This document shows, one piece after another, positions 45,257 to 54,331 of a DNA stretch of 64,000 bases (the first letter of the stretch is position 1; the number at the start of each line of letters is the position of its first letter). The notes beneath the pieces are model-generated. The model was not told where the DNA came from. It saw nothing but the letters and a program-made list of their open reading frames with translations, and made no database searches. The DNA comes from Polystyrenella longa (GTDB lineage: Bacteria; Planctomycetota; Planctomycetia; Planctomycetales; Planctomycetaceae), in contig NZ_CP036281.1 of the NCBI RefSeq assembly GCF_007750395.1, forward strand, positions 5,045,001 through 5,109,000. The letters are read 5' to 3'. Both the position numbers and the translations under genes were made by a program.

Positions 45257-45498
45257 GCGCTGATTTCGAGACAGTCGTCATTTCAAAACTAATCGTTAAT
45301 TCCAGATTATTCGATTGAATCCGCTGGCTGCTCCTCTCGGGGCGGTGCTTTCCCTGAATAAACGACTCACCCCCTCAATTTGGAACCTAACGTTCCAGTA
45401 GGGAGCCTGTAATCCGTCATATTGATTAAGCGGATTCTAGTTTCTCCGTCAACGCCCTGATTGATTTGCATCTTTCCTCAGATTGCGATTTTTAACCC
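45257..45498. other. Intergenic region before the diguanylate cyclase gene
   Basis: About 240 bases hold a small inverted repeat (GGAAC-CTAAC-GTTCC near 45380-45400) but no gene and no clear promoter. I looked for the c-di-GMP riboswitch consensus because a diguanylate cyclase follows, and did not find it. Confidence 0.35.
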
Positions 45499-46962
45499 AT
45501 GAACTTCCAAACTCATTCCATATCATTCTGGATTTGTCTGGGCCTTATGGGGATTCTTACGTTCGTTTCTATCCTATTGGGTGTCTATTTCTACTGGACG
45601 CCGGGGCTGGCCTCTCTCTTTTCATTAACGATCCCCGTGATCGTGATCGCTTCTCTGAGTAATCGGACCGAACGACATACAATCACCTGGCTTTCCTGCG
45701 TGTTCTGCCTGGTGGAAAGTATGGTCACTGCTGGTTCGAACTTCTCTACGGATACATTTATTCTTCCGCTGGCGTCGGTGTTTATTTATCACGTGATCAG
45801 CTATCTGGCGAGCGAACCGAATTTAAGTTTTCGTTTGCGAAAATATTCAGAGAACACGCTACCGCAACTCAATCACGAGACCAACGGGCGTCACCCACGA
45901 AATCACTTAAAGATTGCCACGCATTCTGAAAGTATACTGGCCGACCCAAACACCTCGGGACATTTGCTCGACTACCCTCTGCTATTGCAAAAACTGCAGG
46001 ACATCATCAGCCAGGTAACTCACGAACTCAATTTGGAAGAATTACTTCCTACTCTCGAAACCACAGCTAAAGACGCGCTCGATGCGCGACAGTGCCACCT
46101 GTTCCTCTGGGATGCCGAATCCTGGAATTTCTGTCGGCATCATCATGCGGGAAAGACAGTCCCCCTTCCTTCATCTCGACAGGGAATGTCGGCCTGGGTT
46201 CTAACTCATCGGCAGATCCTCATCAAACAGCGAATTGAGAGGGAACCAGACCTGGCAAACCAGGTCTATGGTGAACTCGAAGATTACGATGCCACCGTTC
46301 CACTGATTGCTCATGAGGAAATGATCGGCATTCTGTTTATTCGTGGCGGCGATGTCACCTCGCTTAACTACCTGCGAATGTTACATATCATTTCGAACAT
46401 GTTTGCACTCGCCGTAAAAAATGCACAGTTGTTCTACCACATTGAGCAGATGGCGCGAAAAGATGGCCTGACGGGACTGCTCAACCATGTCACCTTCCTG
46501 CAGGAACTCGATCTATTGATTGCCGATGCAATCAAACACGATTATCCGTTGACCTTGTTCATGGGTGACATCGACTTCTTCAAGAAATTCAATGACACCT
46601 ATGGGCACCAGGTCGGTGACCAGGTCCTCAAAGAAGTGGCAGGAATCTGGAAAGATCTTGCACCGACTGATGCTCTATTAGGTCGCTACGGGGGAGAAGA
46701 GTTTATCTGTGCGTTGCCCCATACTCACATCCAGGAAGCGTTTCAAGTTGCCGAGAACATTCGACGTCGAATTGAATCAACTCCAGTGCGTTTTAAACAG
46801 AAGAATCTGCAAGTCACCATCAGCGCTGGTGTCGCCGAGCTGCATAAACCGGCGTCGAACAGTCACGAGCTGATCTATCTTGCCGACGAATTCCTGTACA
46901 GTGCCAAGAACGCCGGACGAAACCAAGTGGTGATCGGTTCGGGCGTGACCCACCTGCACTAA
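45499..46962 (+). CDS. Membrane GAF-GGDEF diguanylate cyclase
   Basis: Two to four N-terminal membrane segments (about residues 8-105) are followed by a linker, a GAF sensor domain (about 165-305) and a C-terminal GGDEF domain (about 315-480). The catalytic motif is intact as RYGGEEF, with the preceding DGLTGLLNHVTF and MGDIDFFKKFNDTYGHQVGDQVL segments that bind GTP and metal. The enzyme makes c-di-GMP from two GTP. The usual inhibitory RxxD site that sits five residues before GGEEF is not present (PTDALLGRYGGEEF), so product feedback is probably lost. Downstream on the other strand is aroB; no phosphodiesterase lies in the window. Confidence 0.93.
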   Translation: MNFQTHSISFWICLGLMGILTFVSILLGVYFYWTPGLASLFSLTIPVIVIASLSNRTERHTITWLSCVFCLVESMVTAGSNFSTDTFILPLASVFIYHVISYLASEPNLSFRLRKYSENTLPQLNHETNGRHPRNHLKIATHSESILADPNTSGHLLDYPLLLQKLQDIISQVTHELNLEELLPTLETTAKDALDARQCHLFLWDAESWNFCRHHHAGKTVPLPSSRQGMSAWVLTHRQILIKQRIEREPDLANQVYGELEDYDATVPLIAHEEMIGILFIRGGDVTSLNYLRMLHIISNMFALAVKNAQLFYHIEQMARKDGLTGLLNHVTFLQELDLLIADAIKHDYPLTLFMGDIDFFKKFNDTYGHQVGDQVLKEVAGIWKDLAPTDALLGRYGGEEFICALPHTHIQEAFQVAENIRRRIESTPVRFKQKNLQVTISAGVAELHKPASNSHELIYLADEFLYSAKNAGRNQVVIGSGVTHLH

Positions 46963-47026
46963 GGCGAAACAGGCAGAGAGTGATTCTGTAAAGCTTTGAT
47001 GGGCAAATACAGCGATTTTTCCAGAC

Positions 47027-48136
47027 CTATAAAACTGCTCGCACATCTTCTTCCGCTACGTCGGAAACCATTTCGCAGTGTCCCATCCGGGTTGGTAAGA
47101 CGAAACGCAGTTTGCCGGCGAGGACTTTCTTATCGAGTTTCATTCGGTCGAGAATCGCATCCGAGTTCAGATCGGAACCTTCAGGAAGCTCCACTGGCAG
47201 GGACAAACCGGACAGCAGTGCGATCTGACGTTTCGTCAGTTCAGCATCCACCATTCCCAACCGCTCGGCCAATCGGCTCGCGTTGATCATACCAATACTG
47301 ACCGCTTCCCCATGCATTAATTCGCCGTAACCGCAAAGGGCCTCGTAGGCGTGGGCGAAGGTGTGTCCATAGTTTAGCACGGCTCGTAAGCCGGTTCGCT
47401 CTTCTTCATCCGCTTCGACGACATCCGCCTTCAGTCGACAACTGCGTGAGACAACATACCGAAGGACTTCGGGATCACGCTCGTTCAACTCTGATAAATG
47501 CTGTTCGAGATATTCGAAGAATTCGGCATCCAGAATCATCCCATATTTAACAACCTCGGCCATGCCGCTGCGATAATCCCGTACAGGCAAAGTTGATAGC
47601 GTGGCCGTGTCCACGAAAACTCCCCGGGGTTGGTAGAAGGCACCGATCAGGTTTTTGGCCCGCGTATGATTCACAGCCACTTTGCCCCCGACGGAGCTAT
47701 CAACCTGAGCGAGCAAAGTCGTGGGCACCTGAATGAAGGGAATGCCGCGAGTATAAGTTGCTGCCACGAACCCGGCTGCATCGCCGACCACACCACCGCC
47801 CAGAGCGACTAACAGCGTACCTCGATCTGCTTTGAAATCGACGAGTTGGTCAAACATCTCCTGCATGACCGTGAACGATTTCGATGCTTCTCCCGGTTTC
47901 AGTACAATTTCGCAGACTTCCCAACCAGCTGATCTGAGGCTGGTGGCCACGGGGACCAAGTGAGACTGAGCCAGATTACGATCCGTAACGATGGCAACCT
48001 TTTTCACACCAGAGGTGGGCGCAGGAATCCAACCGGCGACGGCATTGGCAAATTGACTCAGACGGTCGGATCCGATAGTAATCTCGTAACTTCGGGGTCC
48101 CAGATCCACTTGGACATTTAAGACAGATTCGCTCAC
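47027..48136 (-). CDS. aroB: 3-dehydroquinate synthase
   Basis: AroB makes 3-dehydroquinate from DAHP in the shikimate pathway, using NAD+ and a divalent metal. The 369 residues carry LLVALGGGVVGDAAGFVAATYTRGIPFIQVPTTLLAQVDSSVGGKVAVNH, the K in the RAKNLIGAFYQP loop, MAEVVKYGMI, and the metal His residues of NYGHTFAHAYE and LMHGEAVSIGM. The GTG start follows a GAAGGT stretch. It is a true AroB by motif and not the AroB-like EboD, although an EboE homologue is elsewhere in the window. It appears to be a single-gene unit. Confidence 0.95.
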   Translation of the reverse strand: MSESVLNVQVDLGPRSYEITIGSDRLSQFANAVAGWIPAPTSGVKKVAIVTDRNLAQSHLVPVATSLRSAGWEVCEIVLKPGEASKSFTVMQEMFDQLVDFKADRGTLLVALGGGVVGDAAGFVAATYTRGIPFIQVPTTLLAQVDSSVGGKVAVNHTRAKNLIGAFYQPRGVFVDTATLSTLPVRDYRSGMAEVVKYGMILDAEFFEYLEQHLSELNERDPEVLRYVVSRSCRLKADVVEADEEERTGLRAVLNYGHTFAHAYEALCGYGELMHGEAVSIGMINASRLAERLGMVDAELTKRQIALLSGLSLPVELPEGSDLNSDAILDRMKLDKKVLAGKLRFVLPTRMGHCEMVSDVAEEDVRAVL

Positions 48137-48490
48137 CGGGATGACCTTCTACTCTGGCTGCTCAATTATTAAAAGATCTCGAACCCTCTGAGTAGGCAGA
48201 TGAGCTTTTGCATTATGAGCTCAAATAACCACCACCGGGTTTCAGATCAGGTTCTGATACGTATCGATTTAATTATTCTCGAATTCAAAATCGAAAATGG
48301 GCTCTTATTCTACAGAGCCGATGCGGTCGACGACAGCAAGGCTTCGCTCCTGAGACGGAAATGAAGAGGTTTTCGCAATGAAGAGGTTTTCACAGGCATA
48401 TTGAAGGGATATTCAATGCTCGTCGGATAACGTACAATCCATCCAGCCTGATCTTCATTCTATTCCTCCTCTCGCCCCACCCAATTGACC
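48137..48490. promoter_or_regulatory. Divergent intergenic region with a tandem repeat and small inverted repeats
   Basis: About 350 bases lie between divergent aroB and glycosyltransferase genes. Contents: a hairpin GGCTCT/AGAGCC (48300-48305 with 48314-48319), a tandem 17-bp repeat (48360-48393), an inverted repeat ATTGAA/TTCAAT (48400-48405 with 48412-48417) and a TACAAT (48433-48438) that may be a -10 for the plus-strand gene. No coding region is supported. Confidence 0.45.
48360..48393 (+). repeat. 17-bp tandem duplication upstream of a glycosyltransferase gene
   Basis: The unit AATGAAGAGGTTTTCRC occurs at 48360-48376 and 48377-48393, with one G-to-A difference in the last two bases. 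It lies about 100 bases before the ATG at 48491. Confidence 0.93.
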
Positions 48491-49633
48491 ATGTCCGCTC
48501 CCTCGCGTTCCCGCATTTTGCTCTGCTTTGAATACGCCACACTCAATGGGGGCGAACATTCCCTGTTGGCTGTATTGAAACAGTTGGTAGCGGGCGAGTT
48601 CGACTTTATCGCAGCCGCCCCACCCCATGGCTTATTGCATGAGTCGCTCCAGAAGTTGAAGATCCCAACAGTGCCACTAGAACTTTGCGATGACGAAGGT
48701 CGCAAACGGGATCAAGAGTCCATCAACCAGACATTGAAGTCGATCATCCAGGACTCAGAACCGGCACTCGTTCATGGGAACAGCCTGTCAATGGGTCGAA
48801 TGCTGGGCCGGATTGCGGGCGAAACCGAACAGCCGATGACGGCTCATTTACGCGATATCGTCAAATTAAGTGGCAAGGCAATCGACGACCTGAACCAGTT
48901 AGATCGACTGATTGCCGTATCGCAGGCGACGTCCGACTTTCACCAGAAACGGGGACTCTCTGAAGATCTAATGACGGTTCTTCACAATGGCGTCGACTGT
49001 GAACAATTTAGGCCCCGTGTGCCCTCGGGAAAATTAAAGGAGGAGCTGGGTCTGCCAGCGGAATCATTCCTCATTGGGAACATCGGTCAAATTTGCCTGC
49101 GAAAGGGTCAGGACATCGTCGCCGAGGCCGTTTGTCGACTGATAGAATCTTTCCCTGAACTTCACCTTTTGTTTGTAGGAGAACGGCACTCGCAGAAGGC
49201 TGAAAGTCGCGAGTATGAACAACAGTTACATAGTTGTTTTGAAGAAGCGGGACTTTCCAATCATGTTCATTTTCTCGGATATCGGTCGGACATTGCCTTT
49301 ATTTTGAATGAGATCGACCTATTGGTGCATACGGCACAACAGGAGCCCCTGGGACGCGTGCTGCTGGAAGGCGCAGCAGTTGGCTGCCCGATTGTCGCCA
49401 CGACGGCAGGAGGAACGGCGGAGATTCTGGAGCATCAGGTTTCCGGTATTTTACTTCCCCCGGGGGACGCCGATCTACTCGAACACGTGCTTCGCGACCT
49501 GGTTCCCGACGTGCGACGACAGTCGCAACTGGGCAAGGCTGCCCGAGAGAGAATGCTTGTCCTGTTTCCAGTAGAGAAATCGGCGGCGGGGCTCCGTGCA
49601 ATCTGGCGGCAATTATTATATAAGCAGTCCTGA
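48491..49633 (+). CDS. Glycosyltransferase family 4
   Basis: The GT-B fold is clear: an N-terminal domain opening RILLCFEYATLNGGEHSLLAVLKQL, then VHGNSLSMGRMLGRIAG, then the family-4 nucleotide-sugar domain with IGNIGQICLRKGQDIVAEAVCRLI, LLFVGERH, VHFLGYRSDI and EPLGRVLLEGAAVGCPIVATTAGGTAEIL. The donor is a nucleotide sugar such as UDP- or GDP-linked; the acceptor is unknown. A TTG two codons upstream is also open, but the ATG at 48491 (MSAPSRSR) is chosen. The unit is flanked by the aroB gene on the other strand and an ABC-F gene about 170 bases downstream. Confidence 0.92.
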   Translation: MSAPSRSRILLCFEYATLNGGEHSLLAVLKQLVAGEFDFIAAAPPHGLLHESLQKLKIPTVPLELCDDEGRKRDQESINQTLKSIIQDSEPALVHGNSLSMGRMLGRIAGETEQPMTAHLRDIVKLSGKAIDDLNQLDRLIAVSQATSDFHQKRGLSEDLMTVLHNGVDCEQFRPRVPSGKLKEELGLPAESFLIGNIGQICLRKGQDIVAEAVCRLIESFPELHLLFVGERHSQKAESREYEQQLHSCFEEAGLSNHVHFLGYRSDIAFILNEIDLLVHTAQQEPLGRVLLEGAAVGCPIVATTAGGTAEILEHQVSGILLPPGDADLLEHVLRDLVPDVRRQSQLGKAARERMLVLFPVEKSAAGLRAIWRQLLYKQS

Positions 49634-49805
49634 AACACTCTCATGGACCAATCTGCCCCTTATTTTGCCATCCTCAAGGTTGCCTGAACTGGGTTTCAGA
49701 ATGAACTAAGGTCTCTAGCTGCAAGCAGTTCGCACCGGCCCACTGCTCATTATCATTCCGTCTGATGACGCACTCTATCTAAGCATTATTCATCGAAAGT
49801 CTTGT

Positions 49806-51626
49806 ATGTCGCTGATCAGTCTAAATCAGGTCTCGTTCGCCTGGGGTGGCCCTCTCTTGCTGGATAACGTCAACCTGGTGATCGAGCGTGGAGAAAAGAT
49901 CGGTCTGGTCGGTCGCAATGGCGCCGGTAAGTCGACATTAATGAAAATGCTGACCGGCGAAATCCATCCGGACAACGGCAACATTCTTCACGACAACAAT
50001 CTCGTCGTCTCCCGACTCATACAGGAAGTTCCCGTAGAAGAGACCGGCCTTGTGCGGGACATGGTTAGTCGGGGCTTTGATATCGAATCCCAGAGTGGCC
50101 AGCACTCCGAAACGGAACCGGAGGATTGGGAAAAAGACATCGCCATCGACACCGTTCTCTCCCGAATGAGACTGGATGGGGATATTCCTTTTGAAACATT
50201 ATCGTCCGGTAAAAAAAGACGCGTGCTGCTGGCACAGGCACTCGTTCGCGAACCCGACGTCTTGCTACTCGATGAACCTACAAACCATCTCGACATCGAA
50301 GCGATTACCTGGCTGGAGCAATTCCTGCAAAACTATGGGGGAACGCTGATTTTCGTGACCCACGACCGGCAGTTTCTTCAGGCTCTGACGACACGAATTC
50401 TCGAACTCGACCGAGGTCGGCTTTTCGACTGGACTTGTGATTACCAGACCTTCTTGACGAGAAAAGAAGAAGCTCTCGCCGTCGAACAAAAACAAAACGA
50501 ACTGTTTGACAAAAAACTGGCTGAGGAAGAAGTCTGGATCCGTAAGGGAATCAAGGCACGACGAACCCGAAATGAAGGTCGAGTCCGCGCACTTAAGTCG
50601 CTGCGACAGGAACGGAAACAACGCCGTGAGAAAGTGGGCAATGTCCGCATGGAAGTTGCCGAGGCCGAGAAATCGGGACGATTGGTACTCGAAGCCAAGA
50701 ATATCTCTTTCAGCTACGACAACGAACAGATCATTCGCGACTTTTCGATCGTGCTGACCCGCGAAGACAAAGTCGGCATCATCGGTCCGAATGGTGCGGG
50801 TAAGTCGACGTTACTCAAGCTTATCCTCGGTCAACTTCAACCAACCACGGGCAGCATTCGAGAAGGAACCCGGCTGGAAGTCCTCTATTTTGATCAGCTG
50901 CGAGAACAGATCGAAGAAGAGAAAACTGTCGTCGAAAATGTGGGAGAAGGGACAGATACATTGCTTATTAATGGTCGCCAACAGCACATCTACGGTTACC
51001 TGCAAGACTTCCTGTTTACCCCTGAACGAGCTCGGCGCCCGGCTCGATTCCTCTCCGGTGGAGAACGTAATCGGCTCCTGTTGGCAAAGTTGTTTAAGAA
51101 TCCATCCAATGTGATGGTCATGGACGAACCCACAAACGATCTGGATGCGGAAACGCTGGAACTACTGGAAGAACTCGTCAGCAACTACCCCGGTACCCTT
51201 CTGCTGGTAAGCCACGACCGTGCGTTTCTGAACAATGTCGTGACCAGCACCCTGGTCTTTGAGGGGGATGGTTACGTCAAGGAATACGCCGGTGGATATG
51301 ACGACTACCTCTTTCAGAAATCGTCCGGCCAATCGAGCCCTCAGCTGGTAGAAAACGAGTCTTCGGACACTCCCTTGGACATTGCGAAACCCGCTGAAAA
51401 AAAAGCGAAACTGAGTTTCAAAGAGACACGTGAACTGGAAAGGTTGACGGAGGAGATCGCCGAACTTGAAGCGAAGCAGGCCGAGTTGCACAACACGATG
51501 GCGGCTCCCGATTTCTTCAAACAGGACGGCCCCGCCATTGCCACTGCAACAGACAAGTTGCAACAACTGAAAGAGAAGTTGGAAGCAAAATACGTCCGTT
51601 GGGAAGACTTGGAAGCACGTGCATAG
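49806..51626 (+). CDS. ABC-F family ATPase (Uup-type)
   Basis: Two ABC domains lie in one 606-residue chain. Walker A copies are [12 protein letters not shown] and [12 protein letters not shown], signature loops are LSSGKKRR and LSGGERNR, and Walker B copies are [11 protein letters not shown] and [11 protein letters not shown]. The Arg/Lys-rich linker (about 245-285, [26 protein letters not shown]) and a C-terminal coiled coil (about 545-606) are those of Uup/EttA-like ABC-F proteins. They act on the ribosome E site or on DNA and do not transport. The first signature, LSSGKKRR, is unusual, since LSGG is typical. It is not linked to antibiotic-resistance context. Confidence 0.92.
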   Translation: [606 protein letters not shown]

Positions 51627-51639
51627 ACGTGCCATGCGG

Positions 51640-52362
51640 TCATGCTCCAGCATTCATGGAAGCGATCATTTCGTCGTACTGTTTCCAAGAGATGCCGATC
51701 GGCAATACCGTCACCTTGCCGGTATAGGCGGTGCTGGCCGGATTGGAGAACCCTTTCTTTTTCGCCACAAAGGTCACCGTCTCCTGAGCCCGGATAGTTG
51801 CCCCCAGCGGTTCACCTCGATCACAGTCCAATCCTGAAGGAAGATCGATCGCCAGAATCCGTTGAGAATGTTGATTAACGATGGGAATCAGTGAAGCGAA
51901 TGGTTCTCGAACTTCCCCTTTGATTCCCGTTCCCAGCAGAGCATCGACTACCCAGTCGGCAGTCTCCAGATGCCGCTTTACACTCGTGAAGTTGATCGCT
52001 TCTGGCTCTTGATCGTTAAAGACGACCATAGGAATTTCCGCAGCCTGACAGATCTCATAATTCGTCAGTGCGTCTCCCGATAGCTGCTCAGGATCGGCGA
52101 ACAGAAGTACTTGCACGGCATTGCCGGCAAATTGTAAGTGTCGCGCGATAACGAATCCATCGCCTCCGTTGTTTCCTTTCCCCACACACACGACGATGTT
52201 GCGACCCCCTTGGAAAGCGGGTTCCCTAAGTGTCTCGAAATATCGGACCGTATTCAGTCCCGCATTTTCCATCAGGACAATTCCGGGGATCTGATATTGC
52301 ACAATTGCGGTCTGATCGACCTGTCGAACCTGCTCTCGAGTGAGATAAATCGATTCCTCCAT
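51640..52362 (-). CDS. nnrE: NAD(P)H-hydrate epimerase (YjeF N-terminal type)
   Basis: The 240-residue product matches the N-terminal domain of YjeF/Nnr proteins. It opens LTREQVRQVDQTAIVQYQIPGIVLMENAG, then VCVGKGNNGGDGFVIARHL, then WVVDALLGTGIKGEVREPF and ILAIDLPSGLDCDRGEPLG. The enzyme interconverts the R and S forms of damaged NAD(P)H hydrates so that the ATP-dependent dehydratase NnrD can repair them. The NnrD kinase-like domain is absent, so this is a stand-alone epimerase. It converges closely (13 bases) with the ABC-F gene. Confidence 0.93.
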   Translation of the reverse strand: MEESIYLTREQVRQVDQTAIVQYQIPGIVLMENAGLNTVRYFETLREPAFQGGRNIVVCVGKGNNGGDGFVIARHLQFAGNAVQVLLFADPEQLSGDALTNYEICQAAEIPMVVFNDQEPEAINFTSVKRHLETADWVVDALLGTGIKGEVREPFASLIPIVNQHSQRILAIDLPSGLDCDRGEPLGATIRAQETVTFVAKKKGFSNPASTAYTGKVTVLPIGISWKQYDEMIASMNAGA

Positions 52363-52759
52363 AGTGACGAATTCCTATTCTGTTTATAGCAATTGTAGCG
52401 ATTATACGGGACACCGCAGGAGTCACAGGACGTGTCGAGCAATTGTACCCACCAATCCAAATGAATTCATCTGCGCGATTACAGCGATTGGCGCGAAGAA
52501 GTCTCTACAAACCTGCAGGAACTGATCCGTAATTCGAATCGCAATTTGTCGACGCCTGTTTATTTGTTACGATTTGATTGGGAATTATGTAAATCCGACC
52601 CATAACCGTCCTCTGGCTAAGGTCAGGATGGTATGAAGTCTGTATGAAAACCGCATTCTCATGCAAGAATGACAAGTCGAAATTGAAATAAGGAGCTCCT
52701 CTCCTGATGTTCTCATGAAGCCGCTTGCAGAATAAATTCATTATCGAGGAGACAACGGG
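52363..52759. promoter_or_regulatory. Divergent intergenic region between nnrE and an SDR gene
   Basis: About 400 bases have no accepted gene. The SDR gene is preceded by a good GAGGAG ribosome-binding site near 52746. I see no clear promoter, inverted repeat or terminator in this stretch. Confidence 0.3.
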
Positions 52760-53572
52760 TTGCTAAAACAGTATGCCGATCACTGGGCTCTAGTGACGGG
52801 AGCTTCTTCCGGAATCGGAATGGAGTTTGCGCGGGCTCTCGCTGCGCGCGGCATGCACCTTGTATTAACAGCCCGGCGACGAGATGAGCTCGAAGCACTC
52901 GCCGAAGAACTGCACACGCGCCATGGCACTCGTTCGCTGATTATTCCGGGCGATCTGGCCGATCCTGATTTTCCGCAACAATTGATCTCCGAAACGAAGC
53001 GTCAGAAGATTGCGATCGAACTGCTCGTGAACAACGCCGGCTTTGGCATGGCGGACACGATTGAAAACACCGACCGCGAACGTGTTCTGGAGATGTTACA
53101 GGTGAACATGTCGGCCCTGACCAACCTGACGTACCTTGCCCTACCCGATCTGCTTGAACGAGGACACGGAGCCGTACTGAACGTCTCCTCTATCTCTGCT
53201 TTTCAGCCGGTCGCTTATATGCCTGCGTATTCTGCATCGAAGGCCTACATTCTTCACTTCAGTGAAGCACTCTGGGCCGAAGCTCGCTCACGCGGCGTAA
53301 CCGTGATGGCGCTTTGCCCTGGTGTCACCACCACCAACTTTTTTGAAATCGCTGGTGTCGGTGGATGGCTTAAAAAACATCGAGCACATGCCCCAGATTA
53401 CGTGGTACGGATCGCCCTCAAATCACTCGATAAGCGGCGACAATATGTCGTTCCAGGTATTCGTAATTACCTGCTTTCACTGGCCTCTCGGATTGCCAGC
53501 AGACGAACCGTCGTGCAAGGCTCAATGAAGTACTTCCGTCCCCGCAAGAAGAAGAAATCGGACGATAAGTAA
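52760..53572 (+). CDS. Short-chain dehydrogenase/reductase (SDR, YqjQ/DltE-like)
   Basis: The classical SDR pattern is complete: ALVTGASSGIGMEFARALAARG for the cofactor, ELLVNNAGFGMA (NNAG), AVLNVSSISAFQPVAYMPAYSASKAYI with the catalytic Ser-Tyr-Lys, and LCPGVTTTNF. The Gly-Ser-rich TGASSGIG loop and the Arg pair after it (TARRRDELEAL) suggest NADP(H) preference. The C-terminal tail (PRKKKKSDDK) is basic. Translation is predicted from a TTG at 52760, since a GAGGAG lies eight bases before it and no earlier ATG exists. The substrate is not predictable. Confidence 0.9.
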   Translation: MLKQYADHWALVTGASSGIGMEFARALAARGMHLVLTARRRDELEALAEELHTRHGTRSLIIPGDLADPDFPQQLISETKRQKIAIELLVNNAGFGMADTIENTDRERVLEMLQVNMSALTNLTYLALPDLLERGHGAVLNVSSISAFQPVAYMPAYSASKAYILHFSEALWAEARSRGVTVMALCPGVTTTNFFEIAGVGGWLKKHRAHAPDYVVRIALKSLDKRRQYVVPGIRNYLLSLASRIASRRTVVQGSMKYFRPRKKKKSDDK

Positions 53573-53601
53573 GCAGTTTGAGGGAAGCGAATGCGGACCG
53601 A

Positions 53602-54264
53602 TCAGCTTTCTTCGCCGTCGATATGCACTTGACGGCTCTCAATCGTCAAACGGCCCGAAGCAAATAAACGAATCGCTTCGGGATACGCTTCGCACTCCGC
53701 TTTAAAAACACGAGCGGCGACCATATCAGGGTCATCCGTGGAATACACGGGCACTGTTTGCTGGACGATAATCGGTCCATGATCGTAATCATTGTCGGCG
53801 AAATGCACGGTGCAACCAGTCACCTTGACCCCTCGAGCTACCACCGCCTCATGAACATGATGCCCGTAGTACCCTTTACCACAGAATGCAGGAATCAGTG
53901 CCGGGTGGATGTTCATAACTCGGTGGCGATAGTCATCGGGAACTTCCAGTAGAGAGAGATAACCGGCCAAAGTCACCAGATCAATCTGAGCCTCGCGGAG
54001 TCGATCAAATATAGCCGCGCTGAAGGAGCTGACGTCGGCGAAATCTTTTCGGCAGATCACTTCAGAGTGGATACCCGCTTTTTCTGCCCGTGCAATCCCC
54101 GTAATTCCCGGTCGACTGGCAATCACCAGTGGAACTTCGATATCCAGTTGGCCGGCCCGCTTTTGCTCCAGAAAATTGAGGAGCGTCGTTCCTCCGCCGG
54201 AAATCAATACCCCCACTCGCAGGGGACGGTCCAGAGTTTTTTGCAGGGGTCGTTGGACGGTCAT
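53602..54264 (-). CDS. purN: Phosphoribosylglycinamide formyltransferase
   Basis: PurN transfers a formyl group from 10-formyl-THF to GAR in purine synthesis. The product carries VGVLISGGGTTLLNFLEQ at the start, the NIHPALIPAFCGKGYYGHHVHEAVVARGVKVTGCTVHFADNDYDHGPIIVQQTVPV segment with the catalytic Asn-His-Asp set, and AARVFKAECEAYPEAIRLFASGRL. Length is 220 residues. No other pur genes lie in the window. It is followed at a distance by a membrane protein on the same strand. Confidence 0.95.
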   Translation of the reverse strand: MTVQRPLQKTLDRPLRVGVLISGGGTTLLNFLEQKRAGQLDIEVPLVIASRPGITGIARAEKAGIHSEVICRKDFADVSSFSAAIFDRLREAQIDLVTLAGYLSLLEVPDDYRHRVMNIHPALIPAFCGKGYYGHHVHEAVVARGVKVTGCTVHFADNDYDHGPIIVQQTVPVYSTDDPDMVAARVFKAECEAYPEAIRLFASGRLTIESRQVHIDGEES

Positions 54265-54331
54265 AGAATCATTTCCGCAAACAGAACTAACTTAAAGAAG
54301 AAGAGTGGGGGCGGCACCACGATGTGGCACA

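Noticed and set aside
45257-45498. c-di-GMP riboswitch before the diguanylate cyclase gene
   Set aside because: The conserved core segments of the GEMM-type aptamer are not present.
47027-48136. EboD (AroB-like) instead of AroB, since EboE is in the window
   Set aside because: The sequence keeps the full true AroB motif set, and the gene is 39 kb away from eboE.
49806-51626. ABC transporter ATP-binding subunit
   Set aside because: Two ABC domains in one chain with no membrane segments or permease gene nearby, plus the ABC-F linker and coiled-coil tail, indicate the non-transporting ABC-F group.
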